Shown here: positions 58,911 through 64,000 of the stretch, one piece after another | Layout of the letters: each line of letters begins with the position of its first letter | Position numbering within the stretch: position 1 is the first letter of the stretch | Program-made: the position numbers and the translations under genes | Source of the DNA: Mytilus edulis | Taxonomy: Eukaryota; Mollusca; Bivalvia; Mytilida; Mytilidae | Assembly (NCBI RefSeq): GCF_963676685.1 | Contig: NC_092356.1 | Span: 202,281 to 266,280, forward strand | Reading direction: 5' to 3' | Length of the DNA stretch: 64,000 nt | The notes under the pieces: model-generated | Seen by the model: the letters and a program-made list of their open reading frames with translations, nothing else | Databases searched by the model: none | What the model was told of the DNA's origin: nothing

Positions 58911-59599
58911 TATATTTTTTTCAATGTAAAACAGTTGTTGACTGTGAAAACTAAAGGATGTATGATAAACGTATAAAACACCAAAAAAAAAATCAGCAAA
59001 ACAAGATGCAGAAAAGATATTGAAAAATTGATTTAAGATCACAGTTTTATTTAAGAAAATGGTTGTGTGGACTGCAAATCTCATGCTATCTAAGGACTCA
59101 TTTCTAAATTTTATAGACGAGAACGTGTGTGATATTGGTGTAGAGATATACCGACAATTGTAAATAGTGTACATCGTTATACTTATTCTATTGGTGGTTG
59201 GATACTTTTAATTTATAACAGTCTACTAGTGAAAGGATATTCTTGACTTCATTCTGAAGGTGTGCTCATATTGGCAGAATGGACACAGAATACAGAATGC
59301 AGATGCCTTGAACTTGCAAAGTAGTAAAATCTGTAGACATATCTTTGAGTATTTTCTTTTTGCCCGTAAAACAACATCTTTTTTCAGTTTTTGAATGATA
59401 GCGTCATCTGCATTTAAAGTGCAAATTGCAAAAATCTTCAGCACGACATTTACCTAAAAATGTAAGAAAAATCAGTAAACCTGAGTTATTACCCCTGAAA
59501 TAAAGCTTTTTCCACTAAAAGTTAAAACAGGTAAATTGCAAGAAAGATCAACAATACAAAGAGTAACGTTATTATATTACGTAACGATACTCATAATAT

Positions 59600-60290
59600 A
59601 AAAAAAAGAAAAGATGTGGTATGATTGCCAATGAGACAACTGTCCACAAGAGACATTAACAATTATAGGTCACCGTACGGCCTTCAACAATGAGCATACC
59701 CAAATCCGCATAGTCAGCTATAAAAGGCCCCGATAAGACAATGTAAAACAATTCAAACGAGAAAACTAATGGCCTTATTTATATAAGAAAATGAACGAAA
59801 AACAAATATGTAACACATAAATAAACGAGAACCACTAAATTACCGGCTCCTGACTTGGGACAGACACATACTACATAAATAATGTGGCGGGGTTAAACAT
59901 GTTAGCGGGATCCCAACCCTCCCCCTAACCTGGGACAGTGGTATAACAGTACAACATAAGAACGAACTATAAAAACCAGTTGAAAAAGGCTTAACTCATC
60001 AGATGGACACAAATACAAGTGGACGCGGCCGGGTACTTATACATCCCGACACAAAAAGACACAATGAACAGATCTGAGAGTACTCGCAGTTATCTGACAG
60101 CTATATATATATAGCTAGTTCAAAGCCACTAACAACTAATAAAAAAATCATGCATCTTAGACTTAACTATCAATCCGTACACATCCAACATCCAATGGAT
60201 TTAGTGTAAAGACGCTATAAACAGCCAGACAAAAACATGACCTTGTGCAATGCCAAGTTACAGGTATCGACAGAGTGTAGATCCATGAAT
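59600..60290 (-). repeat. Family A dispersed repeat, the most complete copy
   Basis: Minus-oriented, about 690 bp, with all blocks in order: 'gatgtggtatgattgccaat', 'ggtcaccgtacggccttcaa', 'aaaggccccgataagacaat', 'ggctcctgacttgggacaga', 'gtggcggggttaaacatgtt', 'agcgggatcccaaccctccc', 'gggacagtggtataacagta', 'gggtacttatacatcccgac', 'gagagtactcgcagttatct' and 'aacatgaccttgtgcaatgc'. No intact open frame. It shares the 'acccgctaacatgtttaaccccgcc..cctgtccc' type block with the family P1 tail. Confidence 0.85.
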
Positions 60291-60298
60291 ATGTATTT

Positions 60299-60455
60299 AA
60301 GGAATGACTGTAATATTTTTTCAGTCTATGAAGAAATAACATAAAAAATTTGGTGCAAACTGAATAACGCGCGTAGCGGGTTATTTAACAGTGTGAACCA
60401 CATTTTTTATGTTATTTCGAATAGACAGAATAAATATTACAGTCATTTCTTATAA
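60299..60455. repeat. 157-nt palindrome (fold-back)
   Basis: Left arm 'aaggaatgactgtaatattt' onward pairs with the right arm ending 'aaatattacagtcatttctt', with a mostly paired middle ('gaaataacataaaaaa' with 'ttttttatgttattt') and a turn at 'aacgcgcgtagcg'. It is similar in design to 53320-53473. Sequence rich in 'gacgtca' follows on the right. Confidence 0.8.
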
Positions 60456-60716
60456 TTTAATTCTAAATTCCATTTTAAACCGTAGAAAACCATGAAAAAT
60501 CGTTGATGACGTCACGGTCACATGACTAAATTATGTCTATGGGCTCTTAACAAAATAACGTCAGCCAATCAAAAGACGCGTTACATCCAAAATTAAATTA
60601 TATGTATATAACATACTAGTAATATTTAGTTAGCTTTTAATTTACTGATAACAAAATCAATATTTATACCAATAAAACAATATTCAATGATCTTATTAAA
60701 GTATTGAATGGGTAAC

Positions 60717-61503
60717 CTTTTAGCCAAGGTAGATACAAGTATCTTGTCTTAGGGAGGGATAAATCATACTTTGTAAAGAATCACTCTGATTCAAACAAAA
60801 AATTCTCTGAAACCGATATTATCAAGATGCTTGATTTCTTGATTGACAACATATTTGTAACGTTCGGAGGACGTGTTTTTCAACAGACTGTCGGCATCCC
60901 AATGAGAACAAACTGTGCCCCTCTACTTGCCGACTTATTTCTTTATTGTTATGAGGCTGACTTCATGCAGGAACTTCTTAGGAAGAAAGATAAGAAGTTA
61001 GCAATATCCTTTAACTCTACTTTCCGCTATATAGATGACGTTCTTTCACTAAACAATTCAACATTCGGTGACTATGTGGAACGCATCTATCCCATCGAAT
61101 TGGAGATAAAGGATACTACAGATACAGTTAAGTCGGCTTCATATCTTGACTTACATCTAGAAATTGACAATGAGGGTCGGTTGAAAACAAAACTTTACGA
61201 CAAAAGAGATGATTTCAGCTTTCCAATTGTGAACTTTCCATTTCTAAGTAGCAACATTCCAGCAGCACCTGCATACGGGGTATATATCTCCCAATTGATA
61301 CGATATTCCCGTGCTTGCATTTCCTATCATGATTTTCTTGATAGAGGGTTACTGCTCACAAGGAAGCTATTAAACCAAGAGTTCCAAATGGTGAAGTTGA
61401 AATCATCCCTTCGTAAATTTTACGGACGCCATCACGAGTTGGTTGACCGTTATGGAATAACCGTTTCACAAATGATATCGGATATGTTCTTTACGTCGTA
61501 ACT
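60717..61503 (+). pseudogene. Penelope-like retroelement reverse transcriptase (family P2), 5'-truncated
   Basis: The open frame runs from just after a TAA at about 60714 to the TAA at 61499-61501. It starts inside the RT domain (RYKYLVLGRDKSYFVKNH), then GIPMRTNCAPLLADLFLYCY (60895-60954, where the usual GIPMG has Arg for Gly), FRYIDDVLSL with the catalytic YIDD (61021-61050), SYLDLHLEID and a C-terminal region ending HHELVDRYGI. The first RT motifs (PKLHK, LYT.IP) are absent and no endonuclease domain is seen. A G-to-R change at a conserved motif plus truncation imply a dead copy. The assignment to Penelope-like elements is from motif recognition. Confidence 0.75.
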
Positions 61504-61810
61504 ACAATCCCCTTCCCTTTCATGAATGTGACCTACCGATTTAGACTATTTACCGGTTATGTAATCACATAAGCAACACGACGGGGCCACATGTGGAGCA
61601 GGATCTGCTTACCCTTCCGGAGCACCTGAGATCACCCCTAGTTTTTGGTGGGGTTCGTGTTGTTTATTCTTTAGTTTTCTATGTTGTGTCATGTGTACTA
61701 TTGTTTTTCTGTTTGTCTTTTTCATTTTTAGCCATGGCGTTGTAAGTTTGTTTTAGATTTATGAGTTTGACTGTCCCTTTGGTATCTTTCGTCCCTCTTT
61801 TTTTTAGAAT
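61504..61810 (+). repeat. 3' tail of family P2
   Basis: Directly follows the RT stop: 'gagcaggatctgcttaccct', 'tccggagcacctgagatcac', 'ggtggggttcgtgttg', 'tagccatggcgttgtaagtt' and 'gtatctttcgtccctctttt'. This is the reference for the five other tails in the window. Confidence 0.8.
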
Positions 61811-62868
61811 AAGTTTATTTAAAGGAGCGACAAGTTTACATGGATCATTTCTAACGTTCGGGCACGGTTAACAACATTTCCGTAAAAATGAGGATGTGCT
61901 ATCCCGTTTGAAAAAAGTTTTCTACAAGTACAACCAAACTTCAAAACCAAATCTTTATATCTATGGAAAAATTTAGTAAAAGTTTTAAGTAATTTATGGT
62001 AACAATATCCCTGGTTTAATAATCAACCAGTAATACATAGATTGCGTTCCTAAGCATTTTGGAGATTGGTTCTTGTCGAGAAAAAAAAAGTACACTTGAA
62101 AAAATAACACAGTATCGACTCATTCCTCCAAAAATATCAAGTATACGAACAAAAATAGACCATATATATAGACTTGATACAGGCACAGACACTAAAGGTT
62201 TTAAATTTTGACCGACAAAGAGAATGCACAGGCTCTTAATGATATTAATGATATTTGAACGAAACAATAGAGCAACATTTGGCTTAAATATTGGCAAAAC
62301 AAGGAGATATTTCAAGCTTTTTGACGGACAATATAATTTCACAGTTTTATCTTAAAAGTAGACCGTTAATAGATATATACAGATATTTGTTTCAACATTT
62401 TCAAGTTCGATGAGGAGAGGTCATCATTTATCTTTAACAATTTAAAGCTGCGTTGTTTTTGTGACTTTACCTAATATGGCTATGAGGGTCCTTTTAATTT
62501 TTTTGTCTTTCATATGAAATAAGCAGATTTTGTTAGATTGCCAATGAAACAACTATCCGAAATAGTTTAAATGAAACTGATTTCAGCAACATTGCATGTC
62601 TATCCGTTCAGAATGTTTGGAACACTGACTGTACGTGTTGATATTGGACTAACCAGCACAATGATACAAACTGTTTGTTGCTGATATAAGGCCGACAAGG
62701 AGAGAAGGATTGTGGTTGTTTGTCCTGACAACTGTTGTCTCATAAGCTGTTTTGAGTTGTTGTAAATGTAATTAGTTGTAACCTCATTATGGTTTTTTTC
62801 TGTTTTTGGTTTTGTTTATTATGTAATTAATTGTAACCTCAGTATGTTTTTCTCTGTTTGGGATTGAT
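61811..62868. other. Non-coding, no gene recognised
   Basis: AT-rich. The minus-strand open frame 62342-62016 (108 codons) matches nothing I know. A direct repeat 'taattgtaacctca.tatg' / 'tagttgtaacctcattatgg' sits near 62770-62845. Confidence 0.35.
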
Positions 62869-63570
62869 TCTTATATCTTTAAATTTGAGAATGGAAATGG
62901 GGAATGTGTCAAAGAGACAACAACCCGACCATAGAAAAAACAACAGTAGAAGGTCACCAATGGGTCTTCAATGTAGCGAGACATTCCCGCACTCGGAGGC
63001 GTCCTTCAGCTGGCCCCTAAACAAATATGTACTACATTGTAGTTCAGTGATAATGAACGCCATACTAATTTCCGAATTGTACACAAGAAACTAAAATTAA
63101 AACATACAAGACTAACAAAGGCAAGAGGCTCCTGACTTAGGTTAAACATGTTTATGAGATCTCAACCCTCCCCCCTATACCTCTACCCAATGTAGAAAAG
63201 TAAACGCATAACAATACGCACATTTAAAATTCAATTCAAGAGAAGTCCGAGTCTGATGTCAGAAGATGTAACCAAAGAAAATAAACAAAATGACAATAAT
63301 ACATAAATAACAACAGACTACTAGCAGTTAACTGACATGCCAGCTCCAGACTTCAATTAAACTGATTGAAAGATTATGATTTCATCATATGAATATCAGG
63401 CACAATCCTTCCCGTTAGGGGTTTAGTATCATACCATCATAACATATATGTATTGAGAAGAAAATAACCCGTGTCATGCCAACAACTGGTTTTTTAATAA
63501 ATGTGTTTAGTTCCGATGCAAATACCCTATAAGTGAATCAATATTAACGCCAAAATAAGCAAAATAAACG
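62869..63570 (-). repeat. Family P1 3' end, minus orientation
   Basis: Contains the complete P1 tail without the TTAA element: 'ggggaatgtgtcaaagagac' through 'cagctggcccctaaac', 'gataatgaacgccatact', 'ggctcctgacttagg', 'gagatctcaaccctccccc', 'tagcagttaactgacatgcc' and 'gtgtcatgccaacaactgg'. It ends in the last codons of the RT C-terminus ('gttccgatgcaaataccct', encoding ..GYLHRN in minus sense) near 63510-63560. The coding part is otherwise missing. Confidence 0.75.
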
Positions 63571-64000
63571 CTGCTTTCTTTCTAAATTTCAGAAATGGTG
63601 TAATTTTCCCACGAGAACCCGTTTTAAGATCACATTTTAAAACTAATAAATTTCATAAAAAGGTTGAGAAAATGTCAATAACAACATAACACATTTTTAC
63701 CATTTGGGAAATAAGTTGCAAATATGAAGGTATATATTTTATTAAATGCTTGAAACACTTGCAAATTGGTAAAAAATAGCTCCGTTGTATGTAATTTTTT
63801 GTAAAAAATCATTATGGGATAGAAATTGTATTGAATGCCCCTAAATGCCCCTTTCATAATTTTCGACCCTTTTTATGTTTGATATTTAAATATGTGCATT
63901 AACTTTTGGATCTTGACCACGTGTGAGACTTTTCTATATAACGGTAAAATTGGGAAATAAAATTATATAACGGGTATTTACGTTAATTTTGAAAACATAC
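63571..64000. other. Non-coding to window end, nothing recognised
   Basis: AT-rich; no gene or repeat recognised. Confidence 0.4.

Overview
This window looks like nuclear DNA of a marine bivalve, most probably a mussel (Mytilus or a close relative). It is AT-rich, has spliced genes with GT-AG introns, and is full of dispersed repeats that I recognise as typical of mussel genomes. The genus call rests on recognising those repeats, not on a database search.

The recognisable cellular genes are four paralogues, all on the minus strand: 1004-4170, 10862-18745, 44772-47615 and 52378-57370. Each rebuilds as three coding exons with the same intron phases (both phase 1). A large exon encodes a signal peptide, a leucine-rich-repeat (LRR) ectodomain and a cysteine cap. 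A 60-66 nt exon encodes a cysteine-bearing stem. A last exon encodes one transmembrane helix and a cytoplasmic tail. The ectodomains are clearly related, but the tails are not: two are acid-rich, one is arginine/aspartate-rich and one is short. This is a tandem family of LRR single-pass receptors, unnamed by me; a recognition or adhesion role is inference.

Region by region: 1-18.8 kb holds genes 1 and 2, with introns and spacers packed with repeats (a degenerate hammerhead-ribozyme element, copies of one common mussel repeat here called family A, and a 3-kb inverted-repeat element that starts 24 nt after a splice donor). 19-27.2 kb is nested transposons: two Penelope-like reverse-transcriptase remnants, one split by a 4.6-kb element with a TTAA target duplication. 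27.7-39.2 kb is bounded by 26-bp inverted ends backed by CGTGCGTGTAT arrays, and contains three Mutator-like elements. One of these has a perfect 9-bp target duplication and carries an apparently intact two-exon gene of unknown function. 39.8-44.5 kb is a 61-bp satellite of about 77 units that seems to derive from family A. 44.7-57.4 kb holds genes 3 and 4. Intron 1 of gene 4 is largely a 40-bp minisatellite made from the gene's own exon 1/intron 1 junction, so it repeats a consensus splice donor dozens of times. 57.4-64 kb is again repeats, with a further Penelope-like reverse-transcriptase remnant.

The most unusual items are the splice-donor minisatellite, the cargo gene inside a Mutator-like element, and the satellite that appears to have grown from a dispersed repeat. 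All exon calls come from reading splice sites and frame; no transcript evidence was available.
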